Source of the DNA: Pyronema omphalodes
Taxonomy: Eukaryota > Ascomycota > Pezizomycetes > Pezizales > Pyronemataceae
Assembly (NCBI GenBank): GCA_024516155.1
Contig: JAJJXM010000011.1
Location: 1-64,000, forward strand
DNA length: 64,000 bases
Direction of reading: 5' to 3'
The notes below the pieces were generated by a model. That model was not told the origin of the DNA and searched no databases. It worked only from the letters and a program-made list of their open reading frames with translations. The position numbers and the translations under genes are program-made. Positions 1 to 9,653 of this stretch are shown piece after piece. Position 1 is the first letter of the stretch; every line of letters begins with the position of its first letter.

Positions 1-91
1 CGCTAGTTGATCCATCGAAAACAAGATCCAGACGTTTCTGAATTTCTCCCAGCCTCCGTCGTACTTGATTTATCTGGAATCTTTCATCCAT
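1..91 (-). CDS. possible partial exon at the left edge, unknown protein
   Basis: On the minus strand an open frame starts at an ATG at 91 and runs off the left edge of the window. The 30 codons visible are rich in Glu, Arg, Lys, Gln and Leu and would form an amphipathic helix (QVRRRLGEIQKRLDL). That composition looks coding, and no stop is met. A longer frame on the same strand, ending at 70, partly overlaps it and looks less protein-like. The ATG could be the true start or an internal Met of an exon. No family is recognised. The call rests only on openness and residue composition over a short stretch. Confidence 0.25.
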   Translation of the reverse strand, partial: MDERFQINQVRRRLGEIQKRLDLVFDGSTS

Positions 92-270
92 GATATTCTA
101 TCCATAATATCCCACCTTTTTTTTGAATTTTCTACCCGTGAAATCTTCGGTACGAAAAATAACGACCCATTTTTTCCCATGGCCTGTTGAAACTTTGAAA
201 GCGCCTTTCTGGTGGCCCTGGGGAATGCACTGAGTAGTGACAGAAGTTCGGTAACAGAAATGCTACATAC

Positions 271-306
271 GTATCCACAGTATCCGCAGTATCCGCAGTA
301 TCCGCA
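271..306. repeat. short 9-bp tandem repeat (GTATCCGCA-like)
   Basis: About four copies of a 9-bp unit related to GTATCCGCA. The rest of 92-972 shows no convincing gene. Confidence 0.8.
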
Positions 307-972
307 ACCATCGCGGTGATATTTTACTTCCAACAGATCTCGGGTGTTCCCGTGGATGTACATAGATCGAGTACGAACTAGATACTAGATCAGATCAGTG
401 CATAATGTACCGGAATACACTAAGGGGATACCTTTTCTATAGTGGATAGTAATACACTCACTCTAATCCCTAGTGTTCCTCAGTGTCGGGAAATAGTTTG
501 ATGGGTCGATGCTGGTTCCAAATTCCGGGGGATTGGAATCTTCGGGATAGATAGGTCATGGAAGGGAACGCTAAGTTAAGCGGGATCTTCTCAACTGGTA
601 ATGACCGTGCTTCTGTCACCGATGACTTACCGTTGGTTTACCGTTGGCTCATGGTTAGACGTGTTTCATGCAGGTAGGGTCATCTGGAAGTGTAATAATT
701 CCTCGTGGGTTCCGGTGAGAGGGGTTTTGATTAACGATATTAGGAAGGGTAAATGATGATCTCGGCAACGGGCAAACCATCAGACGGAAATAGATAGTCT
801 AAGTCGTCGGGAATTGACAGTGAGGAATTGTAAGAAGAAACTGGGGTACAGTCGGAATGCATAGATGGTTTCACCAGGGACGTGATTATATAAAAATACT
901 CTTCATAATTCGTGACCACAATCATCCAGTAAGCAACATTAAACTAGGCACCGAAAACTGAAAACTCAGAAC

Positions 973-1993
973 TCAAAAATCTCCTCCCTGCTGCATGGCC
1001 TCCTCATATTCCAGATCCGGCTGGAACTCCCAGTACAAGCTATCAGCCTGACTAGTTTCCTCAAAGACCTTCTGAGCCTCATCATCTGGAATCACGTGCT
1101 TTTCCCTTCCTGTTGCATCCGCCTGTAACTGGATATTACAAGCCGTATCCATGCTACAGAACAAGAAAGCAGCCTCATCAACAGTAGATCCGACGGTCAA
1201 CAAGCCATGATTCCTCAAGATCAATCCCTTTCCTCTTGGCCCAAGAGCAGCTGCCAACCTCTTTCCCTCTTCGACTGTGAACACAACTCCCTGGAATGCA
1301 TCGTATAGTCCCTGTGCCTCGCCGTAGAACATACATGCATCCTGGGTCAACATCTCAAGCTTCTTTCCGAACACCGACCAGGCCCTTCCGTAAGTGCTGT
1401 GCATGTGAGCCGCTGCATTTACGTCAGGTCTAGCCTTGTGGATAGCAGCATGGATGAAGAAACCAGCTGCATTCGCTGGTCGTGACTAATAGAAATATTA
1501 GTAATCTACTCAAATCCCGAATCTCAAAGAAGACAGGTGAAGTTGAAATCAAGTGACGACATGTAAGAGAGACTTACTCTATTTCCACCAACGACAGTGC
1601 CGTGCTCATCCAACAAAACCATATCGCTAGGCTTCAACAATCCAAAATGTCTCCCAAGTGGGTTTGTCCAAAACCTATCGGGAAACTCCGGATCGCGGAC
1701 TGAGATGTGTCCACTCATACCTTCAGCATACCCTCTCGACGTGCAAATACCCTGAAGGCACCTGCCATGTGGTGGAGGATGTGTTTACGGTGTTCATCGA
1801 AGGAAACAAATCGAGGAACTTCGAGAATGGGGCCGCCGTGGGAGATTAATTCGAGGGCTGACTTCTTGGGAGCTTCTGGCTTGGTTTCGACGGAGGCCTC
1901 GGACTGCTCGGGCTTTGTTGACTTTACTGGCTCGTTTGAAACCGTGATGGTTACAGGTGATGCGGTGATCGTGTGGATGTGAGAAGGTGCCAT
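973..1993 (-). CDS. class II aldolase/adducin N-terminal domain protein, frameshifted
   Basis: Exon 1 is 1993-1578, the intron 1577-1486 (92 nt, GTAAGT donor, TTAG acceptor), and exon 2 is 1485-973. About 308 residues are expected. The first ~60 residues are low-complexity (Pro, Lys, Glu), followed by a class II aldolase fold. The Gly-rich SGHISVR phosphate-loop segment, HMHS and the NHG histidine of the metal site are visible. The family includes fuculose-phosphate-type aldolases and adducin-like proteins; the fungal members are mostly of unknown substrate. Between FAR and GYAEGMSGH, near 1737-1741, the frame changes. The coding sum is 929 nt, so two surplus bases (or one missing base) break the gene. 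No intron of plausible size repairs it, so this is either a sequence error or a real mutation. The start ATG at 1993 was chosen because the longer alternative adds only eight unconserved codons. Confidence 0.82.
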
Positions 1994-2463
1994 TTTTGAC
2001 GTTCGTTTGAGTTTCAAGTCAATTAATACTAGCAGTTGTTGTCAACCGATGGTTGTAGTACCGAATTCGCAAGAGATTAACACAGTCGACAATTAATGAG
2101 TGTTTGTCGCAGGTGCTTAGAACAGAACGCTAGGGGGTTCGTTAAACGAATGATGGGGTTGCTAGCGAAAGAGTGAAGCTCCGATGGAGGATACCCGTTG
2201 TGAGCGGCTGGTTTAGGGTTTAAGTATTGTCAGTGACATATAGACCCGATCAAACAGATCGGAAGCCGGCTGAGATTTCTCGATGATTCTTCTTGATTTA
2301 TCTTGATTTATCTTGGATATCTTGGATATCTTTCGAACCGCTTCGACGCTAGAGGCTTCGTCAATCGCTAACCGTGATCCGAACTGTGTGGGTTCTTTGA
2401 CAATCTTGGAACCGTCGACCTATGTCAATCCGCTACCCCGCACCTTCAGGCGAGCCAAGCCAC
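1994..2463. other. intergenic, nothing clear
   Basis: Promoter side of the aldolase-like gene. Only short direct repeats (TTGATTTATC, TTGGATATC) near 2290-2330 are visible. Confidence 0.6.
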
Positions 2464-2712
2464 AATAATAATATAATATAATAATAATAATCCTCCTTTC
2501 CTCCCATCCCTCCTCCTCTCATCCTCTCTCCTCCTCCTCCTCCTCTCATCCTCCTCCTCCTCTCCTCCTCCTCCTCCTACTCCTCCTCCTCCATCCTCCT
2601 CCTCCTCCTAATCCTCCTCCTCCTCCTCCTCCTCATCTCCTCCTCCTCTCCCCTCTCTCTCCTCCCTCCTTCCTCCTCCTCCTTTTCCTTTCTTTTCCTC
2701 CCCGCCCGTTCT
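2464..2712. repeat. AT-rich microsatellite followed by a long TCC/CT pyrimidine tract
   Basis: An ATAATA run at 2464-2490 is followed by roughly 220 bp of almost pure pyrimidine built on TCC. On the minus strand this reads as an AGG tract that follows directly on the A-rich tail of the SINE-like element. The Glu/Arg-rich open frames across it are composition artefacts. Confidence 0.9.
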
Positions 2713-2734
2713 GCCCCTCGTCCTTCTCTGCTTC

Positions 2735-2990
2735 TTTTTTTTTCCCAATTTTCCTTTGCTTTTGTCTATACCTAAGAAGGCATAGATCAGGATAAGCGGG
2801 GCTACTCTTGACACAAGTCAACTGCCCTTTCACTACACAGGGTGACTACTCAACCTGAGCCGCCGGGTAAACCTCCCGTGAGGGCAAACCCGGTTACTAA
2901 GATATACCAGTGGTAGCGACATGGGATTCGAACCCGTTGGCTTTTGCGCAGATGCAGAGAGTCATACCATTACACTACTGGGGCTGCCCT
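2735..2990 (-). mobile_element. tRNA-derived SINE-like element
   Basis: Read on the minus strand from 2990. The head has a near-consensus RNA polymerase III A box, TAGTGTAATGG (2977-2967), and a perfect B box, GGTTCGAATCC (2934-2924), 32 nt apart as in a tRNA. The presumed acceptor, D and anticodon arms do not pair, so this is not a working tRNA. A tRNA-unrelated body of about 150 bp follows, then an A-rich tail with a run of nine A near 2740, then the AGG tract. Head, body and tail in this order are the classic SINE layout. No target-site duplication was established and no second copy was seen in the window. Confidence 0.7.
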
Positions 2991-3658
2991 TCCCCCCAAG
3001 CCGCAATAAATTAGCCAAAGAGGTTCTTTACCCGGTGTCCAGAGAATATGTATCACGTGCATATGCGGACGACCGTCGACTGGCATCGAATGTACGTACA
3101 CATAAACAGCATGATGCTCAGGATGGAGCCCGGTGATCCCATGATATGTATGCGAAGGTTGGTTATCAATTTCCATTTGAAACGTCAGAATTTGCATGTT
3201 ATTTGCATGCTGTGATTAAATTTTAGTTCTGTTTTAAGTTTTACAAACAATATAGTTCTACTATGTATTTTACTTTCCCGTATACCGCCGAAAACGATAA
3301 AATGAATATATCGTAGTCCGTAGTCCGCAGTTCGTAGTTACCAATCTACAGTCCGCGCTTGCAACTTTCACACAGTTTATCTTATCTGCAATACGCGGCG
3401 TTATTAGTGCGTGTGTCACTATATATATGTATTACGCTTATTGCCACGCATTGTAGCATTCGGGCACTAAAATGGTCAATGTCATAGACCATCACTCGTA
3501 GTATCCCGGTGGGCGAAGTAGAATTCAACCAATTTAGCGGTATGGCCAGAAACCCAGATTGGCCAACTCCGTTAACTTCGTTACTGGGGTACTGTAGTTT
3601 TTGGCTTGAGTTGTAAAGGAAAATTATAGAGCACTGCGTCATAAATTGGGTTGATAGC
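2991..3658. other. intergenic, no gene seen
   Basis: Short open frames lack coding character. A small imperfect repeat of GTAGTCCG/CAGTCCG occurs at 3314-3355. Confidence 0.5.
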
Positions 3659-3986
3659 CGTTTGGCTGATACGTCAAAAAGTCACATGGACTTCACCCAA
3701 TAATTACGGCGTCTACTTGAGCCTTGGTAGAGCATAATTACACGCCAGTAAAGGCCCAGGTTGTCCTGTTAAGATTCAAAAAAGCGAAAAATAATTCCAG
3801 GTGTCATTGACTCTGGTTTGACGCTTTGGCTAATACGTAGAGAAAGTTTACATGGACTTCTACCAATAATCGCGCTGTCTGTTTAGGCCTTGATAGAGCA
3901 TTATTGTACGCTAACAGAGATTCAAGTTGTTCCGTGAAGATTAAATAAAGCGAAGAGTCATTCCAGGCGTCATTGGCTCTGGTTTA
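3659..3986. repeat. diverged tandem duplication, about 163-bp unit
   Basis: The unit starting at 3659 (CGTTTGGCTGATACGT) recurs at 3822 (CGCTTTGGCTAATACGT). Both keep ACATGGACTTC, CCAATAAT, TAGAGCATTA/TAGAGCATAA and CATTG.CTCTGGTTT in the same order. A third copy seems to begin at about 3986 and to break off. It lies just upstream of the Elongin A gene. Confidence 0.85.
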
Positions 3987-4215
3987 GACCCTTTGGTACC
4001 CTACGCGCACCGCCCATTGACGCACGATAGGCCCGGAATTTCCTCCAGGAACCGCAAACCAAGATTTACACCGCAATAACTATTTAATAACCAGCCTTCC
4101 TCCCATCAACTCTCTCGATTTCTTCAGCGATATCTCGACTTCCTGAAGTTAGCTTCACACGATATCACGCTATCTTTCAGTTACCCGCCCGATTTATCAA
4201 TTGTCATAGAGCACC

Positions 4216-5808
4216 ATGTCGAGAACCAAAAACCAGCTAGCTGCCAACACCTCAACCGGTAACCCCAAGCCGGCTTTGCGCCTGTCATTGGCCGATTATT
4301 TGGCAAACCCGCGCTACACAACAAAGGCGCGTAAGGCCACCCCTAGGAACAGCTCCGACTCCGACCAAGCTACCCCCGAGAGCCGCCCCACCTCCTCTGA
4401 AACTCAACTCACCATCGCGAACCCTGCGTGTATCGCCCTCAGAATCCCCAACAACGCAAAGGAACTCAAAACCTCTCCCGTCGCGCCTCCGCAAAAACTC
4501 GTTCTTCCCACCGGACCCGTACACGCCGCCCTTACAGAGCTTGAAGAACTCCAAAAGCAGGCCAAGCACGACAAAACCAGGTTTACCGCCTTTCAACTTG
4601 AACAAATTGCTATTCAAATCCTCTGCTGGCAACAGTTGAAAATGCTCGGCGAGAAAAACGGTCCCAAGGATTTACGAAAGTTGGCTGAGAAAGTGTTAAT
4701 CAAACATAAAGCCGGTTTGTCACCCTTAGAATCACTTCCTTCCTTCTATTGAATAATCATGACTAACATACTACAGAGATTATAAGCGTCGGCGAGATTG
4801 CCTACAATGTTATCTACCCCGTGTTGAGGTCAATTGACAGTGCCCCTCAGCTAAAGATTATCGAGAAAAACTCGCCGCACATATGTTACGAGGATCAGGA
4901 GCTATGGAAAAAGCTCATTACCAAGGACTTTGGTCCTGGCGCCCTGTCTAAATTCAAACTTGAGGACAACAACCGCTGGTCAGCGTTATATGACGTGAGT
5001 TTTCCCTTCTCCAACACAAAGACAATGATTAACAAAGAAATAGAAGCACCGTGAGGAGCAGGCTCGTGAGCACGACCGCGTCGCCCGCTCTATGAAAAAG
5101 GTAATGGAAGCGACCGAGGCTCAGAAGAAGACCATGACCACCAAGCTCGACAGGACCTTGGTTATGCCCGCCAGAAAGGGCCGCAGTACAGGCGACGGAT
5201 GGGGCGCCCGTAACAATTGGGATGCCAAGGTCGGCATCAAAATTAAGGACATCGTCAAGAAGTCCAAAATCGAAGCGGATCAAGTCGCCCTCCGTAATAA
5301 GTCTGCAAAAAAACCTGTCGCCCACGCCCAAATAAACCCCAACATGGCAGAAGCTCTGCGCATGCGTCACCAGAACCGAGTCGAATTAACGACCAACGCA
5401 TCCAAGAAGAGGACTCACACCGAAGAGCCCCCTCATAAGACCAGCCCACCTAAGAAGGCTCGTACCACCGGACTTGAACCCCGCACCCAGCCGAAGATCG
5501 CTACCAAGGAAGACCGTCGTCAGAAAGACGTCTCTCAGCCACTCCGCCTACAGGACGGCCGTCCCCACGAAGCCCGCACTCAGCAGGAGCGCACCCAGCA
5601 GCATCACTCCCAACAAGACCGCCACCAACAAGACCGCCACCAACAAGACCGCCGCCAACAAGACCGCCACCAACAAGACCGCCGCCAACAAGACCGGCGC
5701 ATCGACAGCGATAGACGCCGCGACAGCGAAAAACACTACTACGGCGACAGACGCAACGATAGCGATAGACGCATCGACAACCGTCAACATCCTTACAGAC
5801 GTACCTAG
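4216..5808 (+). CDS. Elongin A (RNA polymerase II elongation factor / CUL3-ElonginC-type adaptor) homologue
   Basis: Exons are 4216-4714, 4777-4994 and 5044-5808 (introns of 62 and 49 nt; branch site ACTAAC at 4762-4767). They give 493 residues. Residues ~155-290 match the Elongin A domain: LRKLAEKVLIKH, then VGEIAYNVIYPVL, the F-box/BC-box-like helices, then EDQELWKKLITKDF and the RWSALYD end. In fungi and animals this protein pairs with Elongin C and acts on stalled RNA polymerase II, as elongation factor or ubiquitin-ligase adaptor. The N-terminal ~155 residues are a disordered Ser/Thr/Pro-rich extension. The tail carries Lys-rich patches and six QQDR/HQQDR copies at about residues 415-450, encoded by a 15-bp minisatellite at 5605-5697, then Arg/Asp repeats. 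An internal Met at exon 1 (MLGEKNG) is an alternative start nearer the domain. Confidence 0.9.
5605..5697 (+). repeat. 15-bp coding minisatellite (CAACAAGACCGCCAC) in Elongin A
   Basis: About six tandem copies encode (H/R)QQDR. The other forward frame reads as NKTAT/NKTAA repeats, which is a shadow. Confidence 0.9.
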
Positions 5809-6756
5809 ACGATTTGTATAAACAAATGCTGTCGCAAGGTACAAGTCTTTTTGTTCTGCTGTTTGTTCTTTTGGGGGGGGGGGGGATAGATGGGCTTAGG
5901 CGTTAATTTGGGAAACTGTACTGTACTTTTCTGTAGATAATGAGTCAATAATACAAAAACAACGTATAATATCAATAAATAAATGTTTCACAAACAATTC
6001 AAACATCTGCTTGATATCAAAATATTTATTCTCGTGAATTCTTATGTTGTTCCTCGATAAGGCGCTAACATAGCACCATGTACCTAGCTGCTGATCTCCC
6101 TCTCCGTTTCTAAATATGCCTGTCCCCGTAGACCACATCTAGATAGCTTCCAACATAGCTTCACGATACCCAGATTCTCTCCCAGTTTTTTTGGATATTT
6201 TTCTGCACTCATAAACGATTTTGATTCCTCCGTTTCAAACCCCGCCTACAATTTTGCCCCCCATCTATAACACCGCCACTATCTACTGGCTACTCTGCCG
6301 CCTCAATCCATAGATAAAACGGTGTAAAAAAACTAAGACCAGCGCATCTTGTATTGCCCTACTCATCCGTTGTCCAATGATCTTCACCACCTTCGTTCCT
6401 CCCATAACTCACTACTGCAGCAGCGGCCAGCCACGTCAACACTAAACACGTCAACCTGGTAGAGTTAATTATCCCGCAGCAACCGCGTGTACTGATTATA
6501 CCCTAGCTTGTGGGTAAGGTTATGGAAAGCAATGCAAAAAAATGAGGTTCTGTTGAGAAGATATAAAATCTCGTAGGTCCACTTAAGGAATCGTTTTCTC
6601 TTCGGAAACTTGGAAAGTTTTTTTTTCTTTCAATACTTCCTCCTGATTTTTTTTTGGCTGGAAATACTACGACTACTACTACGACTACGCTTCAATATAC
6701 ATATCATATCAACAATATCAATTGCATAAACACGAAAATATCAAACGAATCATATC
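5809..6756. other. intergenic with 13-nt G run
   Basis: A run of 13 G occurs at 5873-5885 in the 3' flank of Elongin A. The remainder is AT-rich and includes a T-rich 5' flank and an ACTACG repeat (6669-6690) before the next ATG. No gene was identified. Confidence 0.6.
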
Positions 6757-7902
6757 ATGGAACCTGTCACTGTACCTCCGCAAGCTACGCCCTGGCCGTT
6801 TTCGTTGATAACTACGGCGAGAAGAGAAGCTTCAAAACCTACGATTGAACCCTCAAAGCAATCTCCAACGAATTCAAGACCCGGTTCAAGCTCGAAAATT
6901 CCTAGACCTGTTAGTCCAGCAAAATCAGAGACGAAATCAGAACCGAAGGCCGAGACAAAGACCGAGTCGAAAACAGAATCGAAACCAGAATCGAAATCCG
7001 AAGCTGGTCCCGCGACTACATCTACAGTTACAGTTACACCTACAACTCCAGCTACCCCGCAGCCAATCACACCCATTACCGATTCCGCCACCAACAACCC
7101 CGCAGTACCCTCCACCCCAATTGGTCGTCCCTCTTTCCTCTCCCCCCTCCAATCCCCGCTTACATCTCCAACCGCCTCTCCGCCCTCGGGAATATTCTCC
7201 CCCACCGCCGCCCCCTCTATTCTTTCCACCACCTCTGAACCCCCCGCTATCTCCCTTGACGCCGCAGTCCTCGACACTACTCCCATCCTAAACGTAAAAC
7301 TCACCCTCCCCACATCTCGACTCAGCCCCACAGCTGCTGGCTTAAAGCTCCGTCTAATCGCCTCTCTTCCCGAGGGGTGCGAAAAGCCAATTTCTTTCCA
7401 TACCCGGGGCACGATATTTGATCCCGAATGTCCATTATTGGGTCGAGGGGGGTTTTGGGGAATTGCTGATAGCAACAGAAGACCAGTTCGTGTGGGGGCT
7501 AATAAAGCTATTGCTGAAGAGAAGGGAGGGAAGGAAAAGAAAATATGCGCTAGGTTACATGCTGAGGGAGGATTTTTGGATTTTCAGGGTGGAGACTTCA
7601 TTACCGTTAGACCGGGGGAAACTGTCGAGGTGGAGAAATTGTTTCCCAGGGAGGATTTGGTGGGATTGAAACGTGGGGATGCGTATACGGTTTATTCGAG
7701 ACCGGATAGGGAGAAGAAGAAACCGGCGAGGATTATGAGGGCGAAGTGGGGTGAGAGGGATGAGGTTGCGGAGGGGGTTACGTGGGTGGATGAAGCGGAG
7801 GATGGGTGGGAGAAGGTGGATTTGGCTCATGTCGTTAGGGATAGAGGTTGGTTTGAGGTGGTTGTTGTGGTGGGGAATTCGGTGAGGTTTTTGGTGGTTT
7901 AA
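6757..7902 (+). CDS. uncharacterised fungal protein, disordered N-terminus plus C-terminal beta-rich domain
   Basis: A single-exon frame of 381 residues. Residues 1-170 are disordered: a Lys/Glu/Ser/Thr-rich block with TESKTESKPESKS-type repeats, then Pro/Ser/Thr-rich sequence. Residues ~175-381 look folded, with LNVKLTLPTSRL, a conserved-looking FHTRGTIFDPECPLLGRG segment, and a strand-rich end (WFEVVVVVGNSVRFLVV). The layout resembles the many fungal proteins with a domain of unknown function in which a strand pair flanks a 'TIFD' segment; that comparison is from memory and weak. There is no signal peptide, membrane helix or catalytic motif. Codon use shifts from C-ending in the middle to G/T-rich near the 3' end. 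A long opposite-strand frame is a shadow. Confidence 0.75.
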   Translation: MEPVTVPPQATPWPFSLITTARREASKPTIEPSKQSPTNSRPGSSSKIPRPVSPAKSETKSEPKAETKTESKTESKPESKSEAGPATTSTVTVTPTTPATPQPITPITDSATNNPAVPSTPIGRPSFLSPLQSPLTSPTASPPSGIFSPTAAPSILSTTSEPPAISLDAAVLDTTPILNVKLTLPTSRLSPTAAGLKLRLIASLPEGCEKPISFHTRGTIFDPECPLLGRGGFWGIADSNRRPVRVGANKAIAEEKGGKEKKICARLHAEGGFLDFQGGDFITVRPGETVEVEKLFPREDLVGLKRGDAYTVYSRPDREKKKPARIMRAKWGERDEVAEGVTWVDEAEDGWEKVDLAHVVRDRGWFEVVVVVGNSVRFLVV

Positions 7903-8136
7903 GATGTTGCATTTTATTTTTTGGGCGTTGTTTTGGGTTTGGAATTTGGATTGGGAATTGGATAAGGAATTGGATTGCTTGCTTGGTTCTGCTGGGATTT
8001 TTTTTTTCTTTTTACATAGGATGTTTGCATTGCATATATTACGATTCTTGTTTATTTACTTCATCAGAATGATATCTCTACTTTTTTCTTACGTACATGG
8101 CTTGGGAATTCTATATTGAGTTATGACAGTTATGAT
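7903..8136. other. 3' flank, T-rich, nothing clear
   Basis: GGAATTGGAT-type repeats and T runs, with no gene. Confidence 0.5.
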
Positions 8137-8560
8137 TCACTTACTACTGACAGGTTCCCGTGGTTGATATTCCCGAAGAATCTCTTTTGCGCGGTGGTTG
8201 TGTCGGTGGATGTCATGCTTTACCCCGCTATTTTTTGATAGAGTAATTTCATGCTCCACCTCCACCGGTCCGACATATATTCCGTTTGGAATTCTCTGTT
8301 TTTGACCGCAATCTATATCGGTTTCTCCACAGACCTCCATCTCACATGCTTCCTCCACTTAACCCATTTCGCAACAATCAATACGGTCCATGACGACTAC
8401 GCAAGCGGCGTCATCTTCATCGTGAAAATCATGATCGCCCGTCGATTCCGTCTCCGAACTCGTCGGAGAATCCCTGTGAAGTTTGAATACCATCGGCAGC
8501 TTGAGGATCTTCGGCGATTTGCAATAGTTGGACTCGACTCCACACATCACGAGCTGGCAA
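8137..8560 (-). pseudogene. possible broken coding fragment, unknown
   Basis: Two minus-strand open stretches lie in one frame and are separated by a single TAA at 8359-8361. The right end begins just after TTTTTTTTGCCAG, a good splice acceptor. The reading is rich in Asp, Glu, Cys and His and is not low-complexity. Without the TAA it would be about 140 codons. No family is recognised. It could be a decayed exon or chance. Confidence 0.25.
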
Positions 8561-8810
8561 AAAAAATAAATAAAGATTAATATGTAGGAATTTTATTAAT
8601 TACGAATTCACCACTTGACACATACGGCCGCTATCGAAAGCAGTAAGAGTTCCTGTCTGGTTCCTGTCTGTGTAGGGATGGTTCTGGTTATTAATCTGAG
8701 GATCGTACAGGATTTCACGATAACATCACAAGCATACATTGAGCCTTCTCCATTGAGCCTCTGTTCCATATCGTTCCAATGATATATTAAGCTTAAACAC
8801 TGTGCTCCGA

Positions 8811-9165
8811 TCAGTCTTTAGCAAGTTTCAAATCAGTGATATACTCCATGAACTCAAGCCCCGTCACGCGAGGCGATTCGCACAATCCGGAAGCCACTTC
8901 GTTTTCAGCTGACCAGTCGCGAACTCCGCCTTCTATCGCATCCTCAAAAGCAAAACACAGTTTACAACCGCCTGTAAATGCATTCCAGGTGGCTTTCTAG
9001 ATTTTCGTTTCTTCCCAGTCCTCCTTCTTTGATTGGAACTCCATTCGTCTCTTCCTGATGCAGTGACTCTACGTATCTCAACAGGGCTTCCTCTCCGCCC
9101 ACAAGCCGTCCCATCCGTATCACCATGGTCCACCATACATGCAACCCCAAAGCTGCAGGAACCAA
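8811..9165 (-). pseudogene. probable remnant of a small protein gene, frame broken
   Basis: The 3' part, 8996-8811, is a 62-codon open frame ending in TGA that starts right after TCTAG. It looks coding (FAFEDAIEGGVRDW, VTGLEFMEYITDLKLAKD). Just upstream another frame, 9165 to about 9000, is also coding-like (GRLVGGEEALLRYVESL). The two frames do not connect without a splice or an indel. A GTAGAG at about 9073 could serve as a donor to the TCTAG acceptor, but the donor is weak. No family is recognised. It may be a real small gene with a missed intron, or a pseudogene. Confidence 0.35.
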
Positions 9166-9239
9166 ACGCTATTCGCAGTTTCCTTCCCCCCAGTTCATAT
9201 CTCCTTCCCTGTTTACGATTTCTGGGTTTCGCGGGGTAG

Positions 9240-9653
9240 GGGTTGACGTCTTTCATCTGCAGCTAGCGTGTGATCCAGTCATCCCATCCACCTTTGGCGC
9301 GCATGAAAAGCGCTGTTTGGGAAGAACGGAAGCTTTCGCGTGCATGCTAGGGGGGGTATTTAGTTGGACTTTATGTGAGATGCCTCACCATAACGTCAGG
9401 GAAGTCCCCCCCTCCCAAGCAAGTTGAATCGGTAATCAGGAATATCGTTAAACCAGGTTTTTTTACGTACTCGCTACACAAATAGTACAGGAAAGATGAA
9501 ACTTATACCTTACCTATGGGAGAAATAAATAGCTAGCAAGATGCCCATCCATCATCATAGGGCTCTCTCTAGATTAGCTAGCTGCTAACTTAGCTTCAGA
9601 GCTTCAGAGCTTCAGCATATCACGAATTAATCAATAGCATCAACCACAACAAA
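9240..9653. other. promoter region of the APP1-like gene
   Basis: There is no gene. GCTAGCT-type repeats and a triple GAGCTTCA (9598-9615) lie 40-60 nt before the ATG. Confidence 0.5.

Noticed and set aside
2915..2990. tRNA gene on the minus strand
   Set aside because: A and B boxes are present, but the acceptor, D and anticodon arms do not pair; interpreted as a SINE head.
5474..5844. NKTATNKTAA repeat frame and its minus-strand partner
   Set aside because: Both are shadows of the Elongin A exon, whose frame is tied to a conserved domain by two introns.
6750..7475. 241-codon minus-strand frame
   Set aside because: Opposite-strand shadow of the disordered part of the 381-residue protein; low complexity.
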